64,000 nucleotides of DNA from Selenia dentaria (GCA_917880725.1 OU862892.1:5456793-5520792), one strand, 5' to 3'; positions 44,676 to 55,724 are shown, numbered from the stretch's first letter. Numbers and translations: made by a program. The notes: generated by a model not told the origin, from the letters alone.

Positions 44676-45725
44676 TTATAATCATAATCAATTTATTAAT
44701 AAAGCCAATTTACACGTCAAAGTTCAAAATCATTACAATAAAATAATCATGTACATGCCATTTGCGGGTAAAAAAGCATATATATACATATCGTAATACA
44801 TTAGTATTTATAACATAACACACATATATTTAAATTAATGTCAAATTATACATCGTCATTATAATTCAATTCAAAAAATGATTAATTAAATAATTCATAC
44901 CCAAGGGGAGTCAACAAAATGTAAATAGGTACAATAAATAGCAACACTAAGTTATAGTAGGGGATTCTAACTCAATGTAGGTAGGTTAAGAACTCGGCAT
45001 AGCTATAGAACGAGTGCTCAGTAAGCCAACGTCGTAGTCGAGACTTGAAACTATACAAGCTGGGGGCCGCTATTATAAAGGCGGGCAGTTTATTATATAC
45101 CGTCGGACCCATGATATGAGTGAGCTTGGAAGACTTCGTAAGTTTACGGTGTACACTAGCAAGCTTACATGCGTTCCGGGTATTGTAGGTGTCCCACTGT
45201 TACGAGTCACATAGAAGTTTAAGTTCGTTCTCGCGTACACAGCTACCTGAAATATAACTATCCCTGGCAAAGTTAAGATTCCCAGGCTCCCAAAATAAGG
45301 TCGCACGGATGATTGCTCTGATGGCGCGTTTCTGCAGACGAAACACTCTCTCCCACTCCGCACATCGTCCCCAGAGGTCCGCGCCGTATTGTAGCAGAGA
45401 GTGCACCGTAGCGAAGTAGCATGAACGTGCTGCCTCTGAGGACACTGTCCTTGCGACTCGACTGAGCGCATAACACAACACGCACTGCTTACCCTTACCA
45501 CACAATCTGTCAACATTGTTCTCCCACCTTAAGCCAGAGTCAATTTCAAACCCGAGAAAGGTTTATTGTTTTTGTTTCTTGCAATGTTGTTCCGTCAATT
45601 AGAACATTTAAGGGCGAGAGATAGGTTGAACCGCATGAAGTGCGTTTTTTAAGGTTCAGTGCCAGACCGTTGACGTTAAACCACTTTGCAAGCTGTGCCA
45701 CAGTCACGTTCAGACATTTTTAAAT
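44676..45725 (-). mobile_element. Jockey-clade LINE, 3' part
   Basis: On the minus strand, 45715-45600 encodes AQLAKWFNVNGLALNLKK (end of the RT palm), followed after frameshifts by SYFATVHSLLQYGADLWG-type sequence and a C-terminal region. The 3' UTR ends near 44690 with GGCTTTATTAATAAATTGAT, a Jockey-like tail. The catalytic RT core is absent (5'-truncated). Confidence 0.78.
45073..45570 (-). pseudogene. Jockey LINE post-RT region, frameshifted
   Basis: Two overlapping frames share the coding signal. The first (45505-about 45300) carries CYALSRVARTVSSEAARSCY, VHSLLQYGADLWGRCAEWER and VFRLQKRAIRAII. After a shift near 45300 the second (to 45073) carries RPYFGSLGILTLPGIVIFQV and AVYARTNLNFY, the usual continuation in Jockey ORF2. 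The third frame over the same bases is a shadow. Confidence 0.75.
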
Positions 45726-45939
45726 TAAATCACGGGTGTGTGTTTAAATTTAATAGTATCGAGTGTTTTAATACCTAATTATGTGCAGTGTCATATACTT
45801 CTTTATTCCACTATCATTCATTTTGAAGCAAATATATAAAAAACTGCGATATTCAGTACAACAAAACTTATGAATGGCGCCTAGCACATCACCGCGCAAG
45901 TTGTTATCCGGCGCTGCGACAGACAAGTAATGAATGGAA

Positions 45940-45995
45940 TCATGGACGTAAAGCGCTCGCAGCGGAGCTTGACTTGGTGATCCTAACCGATATAT
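45940..45995 (+). repeat. Second copy of the repeat linked to the 5S-like sequence
   Basis: CGCTCGCAGCGGAGCTTGAC and TTGGTGATCCTAACCGATA match 937-975 (CACTCGTAGCGGAGCTTGAC, TTGGCGATCTTAACCGAT). The 5S-like part does not follow here; AT-rich sequence does. Confidence 0.6.
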
Positions 45996-46050
45996 ATAAT
46001 CAATAAATGAGTGTCTTATTTCGTTCTATAAAATGTCTAAAATGTATGTA

Positions 46051-46600
46051 TCTTTTTTTTTTTTTTTTTGAGGGGGGAAATGCTGTGCACTTCCCTTCCG
46101 CCACGGGGGTGACAGAAGGGGGCGTGTGGGGCTCAGACCCACTAAAACCCCCCCGGAACGAGACAGGGTCGCTCTGGCAGTCACCATCTCGCCCCAGCGG
46201 TAGGCCCGGATTGATCTTAACCGGGCCTCAGCGCCTGTGAAGGGATGACCTTGCTCACCAAGGTCACCACCTAGACGTGTAGGGCCGTGCAAGCCAACGA
46301 AGAGTCCCCCGACTCTTCGCCAGTGACCCCACTACGGGGGAGGGAGGAGACGTGCGAACCGTCTCCTCCGTTCTCCCGGTCGTCTGCGCCGGAGTGGATC
46401 AGCTCGGACATCGTTCTCCCTGATCCGCTCCGCAGCCTCCTTCTGCGCCATCACCGCTTCGCAGAAGGTGGCCACCGCCTGCCACGATCTCTCGCTGCCG
46501 AGCATGGAAATTACCACGCTCGGCAGGGAGAGATCTCCGCCTATTTCCGCTGAAAGCGTGCGCCGCTGCAGGCCCCATGCAGCGTGTGCGGCTGCATGGG
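46051..46600 (-). mobile_element. R1-clade-like LINE 3' end with poly(A)
   Basis: On the minus strand it contains the C-terminus of an ORF2 (about 46590-46332), a GC-rich 3' UTR and an A17 tail (46052-46068 as T on the plus strand). The 3' UTR is shared with 10049-10288. A string AAATGTATGTAT lies beside the tail (46037-46049) and again at 46627-46638, a possible but not secure target duplication because the area is ATGT-rich. Confidence 0.65.
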
Positions 46601-46625
46601 GCAATACATACATTTGTACATACAT
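46332..46625 (-). pseudogene. R1-type ORF2 C-terminus
   Basis: A 97-codon frame. Its C-terminal 70 residues, RTLSAEIGGDLSLPSVVISM, AVATFCEAVMAQKEAAERIR and RADPLRRRRPGERRRRFA, resemble the end of lepidopteran R1-clade ORF2: a conserved FCExVxxQKExAER helix followed by an arginine-rich tail. RT and endonuclease are absent. The first residues (MYVQMYVLPHAAAH) come from flanking repeat sequence. The assignment rests on remembered family features. Confidence 0.5.
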
Positions 46626-46705
46626 ACAAATGTATGTATTTATACAGATACATACATTTGTATGTATCTGTATAAAACAGATACATACAAATGTATGGAT
46701 CTGTT
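46600..46705. repeat. Alternating palindromic ATACATACATTTGTATGTAT repeats
   Basis: Between 46603 and 46700, TACATACATTTGTA and TACATACAAATGTATGTA recur in several orientations (four to five times), joined by TATACAGATAC, TATCTGTATA and AAACAGATAC. Every unit is self-complementary or the complement of its neighbour. Confidence 0.85.
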
Positions 46706-47956
46706 TTATTCCTCCATAACCATGTCTTTGTCCGTTTTAATACCTATTTCAATTTGTTAATAAGCAAGGGCATCATGATCTTCATCAGACGACGACATAG
46801 ATGTACTCTAATGTTTCTGGCATGTCACTCTCACACCATCGAATGTCGTGCCAGAGTCATGCTACATGGCAGAGGATAATCTCGTTTCTGTCGCGTTGCT
46901 TAGGTGAGCACAGCGCCTTATTTAGGTGAACGTGACCTAACTCTGACTACTTGAATAAACGTGTCACTTGATGCAACTATGGCCTAAATAACCTGAGGGA
47001 TGGTAAATTTAGAAACCTCCATAAAAATCCATATATTGAAGAAAAGATACATGTAACACGGATACCTTGCAGGTGTAATTAGTAAAGTAGATCAAGTCGT
47101 GGAGCGTTTATCCAGTTTAACAGTCGAGCGATGCATAGATATGATAGACTAAAAAGATGCAAAACTTTATACCTGATTAGTGAGAATTTTGCAGAGACGG
47201 GTCGCAAATAATACCAGGTTTTGAGACATTTTTTATAACGATCTTTCATTTTTTTCCACTCTACTTTTTATACGTATTGAATATTTATTTAAATTAAGTA
47301 TACTGTTAATATAAACAAATAATCAAACTACGAGTATTTTCATACTCTGTAAATGTTCAAAAATGTTTCCTTGTCTTTATAAAATAATTAAACTTAATGA
47401 TTTAAATAATACCATTTTCTTCGGTCGGAAGTCAGATACAGTTTCCACACCTTCTTCGTCATATTCCTATTATACCCTTTGAGATAAGGTTGGTAGGTAC
47501 ACATCATCATGAAGAAGGTGGGGGAAGGTTGTAAGTCGGTTGATAAGCACATTACCTGCCCATAAAATTAGCATCGTCTCCCAGAACTTCGATGTGAGGT
47601 TTTGATTGCACAGCTCTGCTTTTATCATCTCGAGACATTGAGTTTTGAACTTTTTTTGCCAAATAATTAAGTACACATGCTACAGTGGACTGACATAGCT
47701 TGCGCCCTATTACGTCCCGGCAGAATATCTAACCTGCTGTGATAGCAAACAAGGCGGCCTCTAACAAAATATGCCTACCACCTACTAAGACAAGCATCCG
47801 ATCGCTTGCTGTTATGATTTGAACAGGAGGGGATATTCTATAGCGTTCTCTCACGACGTCTTACGCGAAATACTTTATACCTTGATGTACATAGTATATA
47901 TATCATCATGTGGTTGTTCCTATTTTAAAATGTTTTGGTTAAAATGGCCGGCCGCT
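46706..47956. other. Unassigned sequence
   Basis: No gene recognised. The minus frame at 47470-47676 (KFWETMLILWAGNVLINRLT) has no motif I can name. Confidence 0.4.
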
Positions 47957-48300
47957 TAGCTTTTTTTATGGGATAGCTTGGCAAACGAGCAGGTGGCTCA
48001 CCTGATGGTCCGTGATATCGTCGCCCACGGACATCGGCAATACGCGATGACTCGAGGATGCGTTGCCCACCTTTGAGGAAGGAATAGAAGGGGTGCTTCA
48101 TCCTGAAGGGAGATGCGGGAGGAATAGGAGAGGGGAAAAGGGGATCGGGCTTACGGAACCTCCCACAGACCGACTGAAATGCAATAGCAAAATATATTTC
48201 TCCCCGTGTTATGTGGGAGTGAGGTACATACCCGGTCTTGCCGGCCCTTTCGACTGTAACCCATAAGGTTACAGCGTGACACTATCGCCAACACAACCAT
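47957..48300 (-). repeat. GC-rich repeat family B, most complete copy
   Basis: On the minus strand it starts GTGTCACGCTGTAACC, TTATGGGTTACAGTCG, then GCCGGCAAGACCGGGTATGT, ATTTCAGTCGGTCTGTGGGA, ACGCATCCTCGAGTC and CAGGTGAGCCACCTGCTCG, ending TTTGCCAAGCTATCCCATAA and AAAAA. It defines the full family length of about 340 bases. Confidence 0.7.
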
Positions 48301-49546
48301 GCCAAACGATCTTGAGTAACCGTTGGTACCGTTTGTCGTATATCTCGTATGTCTTAATTATAAACTTTGTATCGAAATGAAGATGAATATAAAGTAATTT
48401 ATTTGTCATATCATTTCATATACTCATTAAAACCAGTATAGTATAATAAAAACTGTTTCGATACTGATCAGCTATACGTCAAATTTAAAAAATAAAAATA
48501 AAAATGAATAGGAAAAAGGAATGACACGAAGAAGTCAGGGAGAAAAAGAAGGATTTTTGGGCAGAGGATTCCGACAATGGATTTGGACCCGGTTAGTGGC
48601 CTAAAATGAAGAGAGAGAAAAAAAACAGAAAAACGGATTCGGGAGAATGAAATTCGACCCGAAAAGTGGCCAAAAATAATGAGAGGTAGAAAAAGATTTT
48701 CAGAGAGATTAGGAGAATTCATTTTGGACTTATTGAGTCCAAAATAAATCCTTTTCAATATCCAATACCTGGTAAAAACTATGTCCCAGGAAAAAATCAA
48801 TCGTGAATACGAGGTGTGGCATCAGTAGTACCTCTATAAAAGGAGTGATCCGGTGTCGCCGATTTAGACCTACATGTGAAGAGTGCAGTCAATTCCCAGG
48901 TCACGCTATTAACTATTATATTCATATTTTTTTCTAATGTTCCTTTTTATTTAATATATTATTAGCTAGTGTAGGTCTTAGGTGTAATATGTATTTTGGC
49001 ATTATTCTTTATAATTAAGGTTATCAATGTAGTGTAGTTCATAGGGAGAACCTATAACATTACAATATGATTTATGAACTTTCGATTGGAAATATATTTA
49101 TTTATTTTTGGTGACTATAAATTCATCAAAATGTAACAAGTGTTAAATCACGCTCATAATCAAACGTGTGATGTTAAACAGCGGAAGAAGGAAACGAAGC
49201 TTTCAATGTCATGCATTGCGAACGAGTTTTACGGACGCGTTTACTTTATTCCTGTCTTATTAGAGACGATTCATACGCTTCCGGACTTGTTCAAGGAAGG
49301 ATTTATGCTGGCTAGATACAAGTATGTCATTAAAAATACAAAAGTATACTAACTATTTGGATGGATGCTGATTACTTTTTTAAACCTAAACTATGAAATT
49401 AAATAGTTTGAAGGTCATCCTAGATCCTAGAGTGAAGGGTGTGTTCGTTTAAATGTGGAGGGGGGGGATGGTGAGATAGTGTGAGTTGAGTGTAAAATAA
49501 TTTGATGTCACATATATGAAGCTTTCAGTGTCATGCATTGCGAATG
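48301..49546. other. Unassigned, with a possible LTR-type repeat
   Basis: 48797-48885: CAATCGTGAATACGAGGTGT, CTCTATAAAAGGAGTGATCC and GGTGTCGCCGATTTAGACC match 18820-18925 in reverse. TATAAAAG at 48832 may be a core promoter as in an LTR. 48500-48720 is A/G-rich with loosely repeated GGACCCGGTTAGTGGCC-like units. The plus frame at 49140-49352 has no motif I recognise. Confidence 0.4.
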
Positions 49547-50016
49547 AGTTTTATTCACGATTCAATTGTTCAAAAAACTAAACTAAACTAGCTAACTAAA
49601 ATTTTACTATGGTAGTCCTTAGTCTGTAAACACTAAAAACTAAATTCATGTAACAGCTAGAATGATATTTCTAGTAATAAATAAAATAGCGACTCTCGCG
49701 CAGTTCGAGTTGCGCAGAGGGCGCCGCAGCGCGACGTCCCCCGCCCACGTCAGTATGTTTGCGCCGAGTTGGTAACAAACGGATATAGGCTTTGTTGTAC
49801 GTGTATATTAAATTTTGAGTATTTTTACGTTAGTACAGCGAGCACTAAGTTACGTGACGACTTATCTGTCTAAAATATGCCCACAATAGAAGAGAAATGT
49901 CTAATTTTAGTGGTATCATTCGGAAGTGTTATACAAATTTTGTGATTTTAGCCTAAACACAATAGGAACTGCCATAATTTAGAGATTTTTAGTTTAGAGA
50001 ATGCTTGCAGGATCGA
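49547..50016. mobile_element. MITE family C, copy 3, with a GC-rich insert
   Basis: Left arm CACGATTCAATTGTTCAAAA, TACTATGGTAGTCCTTAGTC; right arm AACTGCCATAATTTAGAGAT, TTTTAGTTTAGAGAATGCTT. A segment of about 100 bases at 49688-49790 (CTCTCGCGCAGTTCGAGTTG, CGCAGAGGGCGCCGCAGCGC) has no counterpart in the copy at 17918-18255. Confidence 0.7.
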
Positions 50017-50018
50017 CA

Positions 50019-50110
50019 CCAATTTTATATCAATTAGATATAAAATTGGTTTTATATCAATTATATATATATACACTGAGTGTAATAGAATTACTCTTAC
50101 ACTCAGTATA
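50019..50110. repeat. Two adjacent hairpins
   Basis: CCAATTTTATATCAATTAGA folds on TATAAAATTGG (50019-50049), and ACTGAGTGTAA at 50074 pairs with TTACACTCAGT at 50097-50107. It lies next to MITE family C. Confidence 0.7.
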
Positions 50111-51264
50111 TATTTATAATGTGCTCGTATTTTATAACCTGTCATACGCTATAAAACATACATAGTAGAAATCAGGAGTACATAAGTAACAGTAGGCAGC
50201 TTCAGTTAACGAGCACAAAACACACGTAGGTGAGTGATGACATCTAATTAGTACAACAAAACTAGGTACTCATTTTTCAAAAATAAGAACGTAAATGAAT
50301 GGATCATGATAAGTATTTATATCATATATGCGGGAGCCGGTATGCTCTCGGTATGTACGATTTTTAGAAATTAGATAAAAGTCTATAAGTGTACAAAAAA
50401 AAAGCAAAAATGCCCCTCTGGCCTTTTCTTAAATTGTATTGGCTAAGAAATAAAAAAATAAAAAAAAAAGATTTGAGTCCTTCATGCCTTCACAAATGTA
50501 TTGTGTAAGTTTAGTTAAGAAAAAAATAGTCCTCTTTTATTCCGTTAGTAATTATAAAAAAAAATATAAGTTTAAAATATAAATGTAAGCAATGCCACGG
50601 ACCCATTGAGTCTGTGAACAAAAGCAATAATAAAAAAAGTATTTATATCATTATAATGATATCTCTCAACGTTTACGCATGTAGTATACCAAACAAATCC
50701 AGTACAAAGGAGAGCTAGTTTATTATTTACTATGAAAAATGGCATAGTGACAAAATTATTTCCTAACATAATCACCGAGGATAAAAATAAAAAAGCATTA
50801 GCTACAAAGCCTTTGTGCCAAGGAAAAAAGCCCCCCTGATATTAGGCAAGTATAAGCCATAAATAATACTTCTTAAGGCGTAGAATAAATAAAACAGCGG
50901 GTAACTTAGCAGGGAGCCTGTGTTACGTAAATCACGACAACATGTTTTCATAATTGAAACAAGTTAGGTAACTCTCGTAGATTCTTATCCCGTTTTATCT
51001 TATATAAGAGTGTATTATTACATACATAATAAATATAAGGTACACAATGATCTTAGAAAATACTTTCTTAATATTTAGTTGTGATAAAGGCCATGAGATA
51101 AATTATAATATATAATAATTTGATGGATTATGTGAATGTGAGATAATCAAGCGTTCAATATAATAAAGATATTGGACAGAAACAATTACGCTATATGGAT
51201 ATAGCGTATTATACTATACTTTACTATATAATATTGTAAAGAGGAAATATTTGTTTGTATGTAA
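50111..51264. other. AT-rich sequence, nothing recognised
   Basis: No gene, RNA or bounded repeat. Short A runs at 50398-50404 and 50456-50470. Confidence 0.5.
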
Positions 51265-51267
51265 AAA

Positions 51268-51604
51268 ACGATATTAAAAAATATTTAGTGACACTTCCGC
51301 TGAAAATAAAACAATGATTTTGGCCTATTTGGGGGCGTGCACCACCCTCCCTCCCGCATAAAATGCTAATAGGAGATGTTGACTCGCCGAGCGCTAGACC
51401 GACGTCGGCCTGAGGATGCCTCGTGTAGAGGCGAAACACGTGTCGAATCGGTGTTGGTTTATTTGGGGTTTCCTGTGTTTTTTATTTTGTATTCTTCCTA
51501 TTAGCATTTTATGCGGGAGGGAGGGTGGTGCACGCCCCCAAATAGGCCAAAACCATTGTTTTCTTTTCAGCGGAAGTGTCACTAAATATTTTTTTATATC
51601 GTTT
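51268..51604 (+). mobile_element. Penelope-like repeat with inverted arms around a ribozyme
   Basis: The left arm (51268-51374: AACGATATTAAAAAATATTT, GTGACACTTCCGCTGAAAA, GCGTGCACCACCCTCCCTCC, AAAATGCTAATAGGA) is repeated as the reverse complement at 51492-51604. The 117-base centre holds the hammerhead core. A partial copy, lacking the left arm, is at 31345-31525. In animals this combination is characteristic of Penelope-like elements; no RT or GIY-YIG domain is found nearby. Confidence 0.6.
51398..51452 (+). ncRNA. Hammerhead ribozyme core (type I layout)
   Basis: Self-cleaving RNA motif. The order is exact: CTGAGGA at 51410-51416 (the CUGANGA core), stem II GCCTC (51418-51422) / GAGGC (51428-51432) closed by GTGTA, then GAAAC (51433-51437), a short stem III ACACGTGT (51436-51443) and cleavage triplet GTC at 51442-51444. 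A possible stem I pairs ACCGA (51398-51402) with TCGGT (51448-51452) across an internal loop. Only the first base pair next to the core is clear in the inner part of stem I, so activity is uncertain. Minimal type I hammerheads with very short stem III occur in Penelope-like elements. Confidence 0.7.
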
Positions 51605-52109
51605 TTTGATAATGGATTTCCGCAAAGTAACGCCTGAATCAATAAATTATCTATTTGTTTGTATGTATTGAATATATTAATTCGTCTGCTCATTACCATA
51701 CCTACCTGCAGATACTTCAGTTTACTCGTGAACATGGCGCATGTAATTGTGCCAAAATATCACAAAAAATACAATACATGGTAAATATCCCGTTTCTAAC
51801 GTTAATTCTTGCATAAGTGACCATGTCAGTTTAAAAACGTTGATAATGTAACCCAAGGTGTGAAAATAATACCCGAAAAATCCTTATATTGCAACTAGAC
51901 AACTAGACAATAGAGCAAAGTAATGTATACACCTTTTTATAGAAGACGTCAACGTCTACAAGAATGTCTGCAATACCATGGGTGCCTTCCGATCGAAGTC
52001 AAAATCAAATTTAGCGCTGAGATCGCCATTCCGAATCAACGAAAGCGCGACAACATAGACCCATGTGACGTCATGGATTACGTCATCAAGGACGCCATTT
52101 TGCTATTTC
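51605..52109. other. Unassigned sequence next to the ribozyme repeat
   Basis: 51716-51795 matches 40238-40335 (GTGAACATGGCGCATGTAAT, GCCAAAATATC). The frame 51923-52138 (plus, 71 codons) has no recognised motif; the DNA around 52065-52100 has TGACGTCATGGATTACGTCA. Confidence 0.4.
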
Positions 52110-52479
52110 AACTACCACGCTGCAACTCGATACACTAGACGTAGGTACTCGACTTTTGACAGCTCTATATACTAGACGTGCTCGGCGACCGTCAAGGGCT
52201 ATGAAATGTAACACAAATACGAATGAAATATAATGACAGTTTTTTTACATGGTGATTTAGTTTATATTTGTATGTAGGTCCGTAAGTCCTGTATTTATTA
52301 TTAGTGTTTACTGATCGATTTACTAAGTATTTAAATTTACTCATATAATACTATTATAGCAATTGCGCTTGACCTTGTGCAAATTTTATGACATTTTGGT
52401 ATAAATATAGATATGGCGAAGATAATAAGCTACTCGAAGTACTAATCCTGCGTAGACGAAGTCACGGGCACCAGCTAGT
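52110..52479 (+). mobile_element. Helitron, 3' part, without insert
   Basis: TACTAGACGTGCTCGGCGAC, AAGTATTTAAATTTACTCAT, ATAATACTATTATAGCAATT, GCGTAGACGAAGTCACGGGC and ACCAGCTAGT. It runs straight across the point where the copy at 32972-34016 carries the RNase H fragment. GATACACTAGACGT is partly repeated at 52126 and 52160. The 5' half is missing. Confidence 0.72.
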
Positions 52480-53647
52480 ATATATATAACAAAAGCATAA
52501 TGTCAAACATTTTCTTGTAAAGCTGGGTACAATATATAACAAGAACATGGAATATCCAATACATTTAATACGAGTATGATATAACCTCATGTGTTCTGGC
52601 AGTGAAAAGGTCTGCCTGACCCAAATAAGGGACTAAGATATTATATAACAAGAAACTCAACGTATGCGGTCCACGATAATGATGTTTAAGACGGACAAAG
52701 ACTCACAAATGTATAACTTGAACCTTACACTTGAGATAATAAGGGTGAATATGTGAGAGACGTTATTGTAGTACACAGACAATATATATTTATCTTCTTA
52801 AATGTGTTTTTTGGATTATGAAAATATATTTAAGATCTGAAGAACATCCCTAGTGCAGTTATATTCCATAAGTCAGAACGCTATGGCAATAACAAAAATA
52901 AACTATTTTTGTGTCTACATTACTTAGTTGTCTAATTTTTTAACAGCTTAAGCCGCTGAACTGAGTGTACTAGACTTTTTTTAATGTTGCATTGCAATTT
53001 AGCGTCTATTGTAATTCCTAAAAAGATCGTTGATTCCACAATGTCCAACCCAATTCCATTCAATTGTATATTGGTTTCTACATGCCCCACATTTGGAGTC
53101 GAGACCTTAATACGAGTACATGTGTTAAAGTCCAGAATATTTTAAAAAATTCGGCTCAACTGAAAGCGTTATTTCCATTAGACAGGATGACGTTTGTTGC
53201 GTCAGCCGGTTACATAAATATTAGATTGACGATAATTACCTTGAAAACTAAAAGCTTTTGACAGTTCAAATTTCATTTTGAAGGCGCCTTTAGCCACCAA
53301 AATGAAATATAAACAGACAGTTAAGGAAATGAATTGAGTTCAAATATTTTAATTATTCGTTCTCATCAAACTTTTTCCAGGCAGTATGCTCTAAAATACA
53401 CCTCAGTTTAAATTACCGTACAGCTAGTGGCATTATATAGAGTATTTCGTCCGACATTGGTGTCGCCAGCCAGCTAAGAAAACAGCAACAATTTTGCTTC
53501 CCTGTTCAGATCCCTGTAGGTATCACCACGCCCACGTTCGTTAGTTCTGTAACTGTCACGCGGATGAGGAAACGTGGATGCTTGTAATTATAATTTTGCT
53601 GATTCCTTTAGAAATGACACAGGCGTAACGCTATGTTATTTATGAAG
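52480..53647. other. Unassigned sequence
   Basis: No gene or bounded repeat was identified. Confidence 0.45.
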
Positions 53648-54108
53648 TAATTCGGTATGCTAAAAAAAATTAACCTATGCCAATTCCGAAACCATTTCGA
53701 GATTTTATGTTACAAACCCTTATTTTTCTACTCTGACCTTTTAAAACGATAAGATGCCATTTATTTTAACAAAAAACGATGAAATAATACGACTTTCATT
53801 GACCTCTAAATGACGTCACTTTTTTGCACTTTTGTTTTGATTGAATAGAGACTTACGAATTAGTAGGTGTCACTGTCAAATGTTCTAGTTTCTTTTTTTT
53901 TACTCGCGTGCTTTTCTTGGCTTCTCAACGCAACTACATATTTGTGCAAAAAAGTGACGTCATAGGATTCAAATTTTCAAAAAAATATTATAAAATAACT
54001 ACTGAATATAAAACAAAAATATTGAAATTAGTTTCTTATAATGACCTAATCTACGAAATAAAAATATAAAAAAAATACCAAAAAAAAACTTTACATACCG
54101 AATTACGT
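53648..54108. mobile_element. Palindromic MITE with inner TGACGTCA sites
   Basis: Outer ends GTAATTCGGTATG and CATACCGAATTAC are inverted. Inner arms AATGACGTCACTTTTTTGCA (53812) and GTGCAAAAAAGTGACGTCAT (53943-53962) are perfect inverted copies. About 460 bp, with no coding sequence. Confidence 0.7.
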
Positions 54109-55720
54109 ATATTAAAGAGGAAAGTCCTTTAAGCTATAACTATGAACCGCTTTGAGGGGTCCGACATATCGCCGACCGATATTACTATTTGTGCAGTTAT
54201 ACCTGAGTTTGGGTCAACAACCAAGATAATTATAGGTAAATACGACAGTAGGTAATTATTTCTAGCGGCTACCCATCTAATAGATGTCAAACAGTGCGAT
54301 GTTCCTTGCAGATAGTCTATAAAGATGACATTATTCATAGACAACTTTATGCAATAATGTACTTTGGTTCTATTTCCAATTCTGAATAAAATCGTTGAGA
54401 ATTTAACTGCTTTGATCATCTGGTTTGGCAATCTCTAACGGTCTTATTAGCACCATTTAACTTTAAAACTGTAATAGTTAAAATTAAATATTGCTAATTA
54501 AACCTTATGTCAAAAGTCACAAATTAAAAATACAAAGACAAATCTTTGTTAAACATTTTAAAACAATAAACATGTTTGTAAAACTACGACCTTCGCAATA
54601 ATAATGATATAGTATAATAAGCGACATCCGAGTAACTATCACATATGCGTTCTGAGAAGCGCCATAACTGCTGCCGTGCAATTCTCTAATTTCGTCGTTG
54701 CGATCGTCGACTCACTTAGTTTGATAATTCATTTGCGTTTTGAAATTCGTTGGATCTTGAATGATAATTAATTATATATAAAGTAATTTATTTCAAGAGA
54801 TTATATATTACATAAATAGCCAGTGGTGTGATAAAAATAAGAAATTCAACGTAATTAATATGTATTAAAAAAATGTGAGTATTTTGCATCAATAGGAAAA
54901 ATAACCAGATGTAGAACTTTTAAAGAAATTTCGAAAAGGGGTTACTTACCCAAAAAAGTACGGGAATCCGGGATTTAGAGCACAAGATGATTTCTTAATA
55001 TACGGAACCCTCGGTGCGCGTGTCCAACTCGCACTTGGCCGGTTCTATTTTTTACCTTCTACGAAGTATTAGAAAACATATAAGTAAATATGAATGAAAT
55101 CTGTAAATTCGTTTTCAAGTAATACCAGACCAAGAGAAATAGGGGTTACATTTTATATAGGAATAGATTTTTAGACTTCTAGTAGTCACCCATTTAAACA
55201 TTTGACGTACAAAGAGAAGTTAAATCAAGGAAATCTAAATGACTTCTCAAGTTGCGATATGAGCGTTCGCTCACACCATTACACCAAGAGTACTGCCGCT
55301 ATCAAAATGTCCCTTTACTATTCAACCATTAACGATCTTTGTTTCGTTCCAAAATAACGAAGTACCCGAAATAACAATATCTGAGATACGCCATTGTTTA
55401 TGCACAATGACGGGTCGTTTAAGAATTTCCTGAGATATTTCAAGTCGAGCATTTCGATGATTACGTTGTTTAAAGTTTGTGATGGCTTCGTCCTTAAAAT
55501 GTATTGTTATAACGTTTTGGGGTGGGTTGATGGACGAATTAGTTTGTATTTTGAAGCTAGCTTGTCGTTTTGTGGTTAATGCTTAAAGTTATTCGGAAAT
55601 TAACATTTTGAGTGACGCCTTGAAGGCATGTGTTTGGTATCGCCTACTCAAGTCACGCATAGCACGTGAGAGCGATGCTTCAAAATTTACATTAAATAAT
55701 ATAATTTAATGTAAATTTTG
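54109..55720. other. Unassigned region
   Basis: The minus frame 54129-54431 (100 codons) has mixed composition without a motif I recognise. 54671-54720 has one end of MITE family E (GCTGCCGTGCAATTCTCTAA). 55004-55046 (TACGGAACCCTCGGTGCGCG, CCAACTCGCACTTGGCCGG) is a dispersed-repeat end common in insects. Confidence 0.4.
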
Positions 55721-55724
55721 ATAA

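Noticed and set aside
45273..45485. Third reading frame over the Jockey LINE fragment
   Set aside because: Shadow of the two frames that carry the conserved post-RT motifs.
49140..49352. 70-codon plus frame with a protein-like composition
   Set aside because: No motif, no splice or promoter context. A protein search would be decisive.
51394..51735. 113-codon minus frame across the ribozyme repeat
   Set aside because: It passes through the inverted arm and the ribozyme on the opposite strand, with no motif. The same arm gives a mirrored 70-odd-codon frame on the other side.
51923..52138. 71-codon plus frame rich in charged residues
   Set aside because: It runs into Helitron sequence at its 3' end and shows no motif.
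54129..54431. 100-codon minus frame
   Set aside because: Long for the base composition but I recognise no domain, and it starts at the edge of a MITE; left unannotated as a gene.
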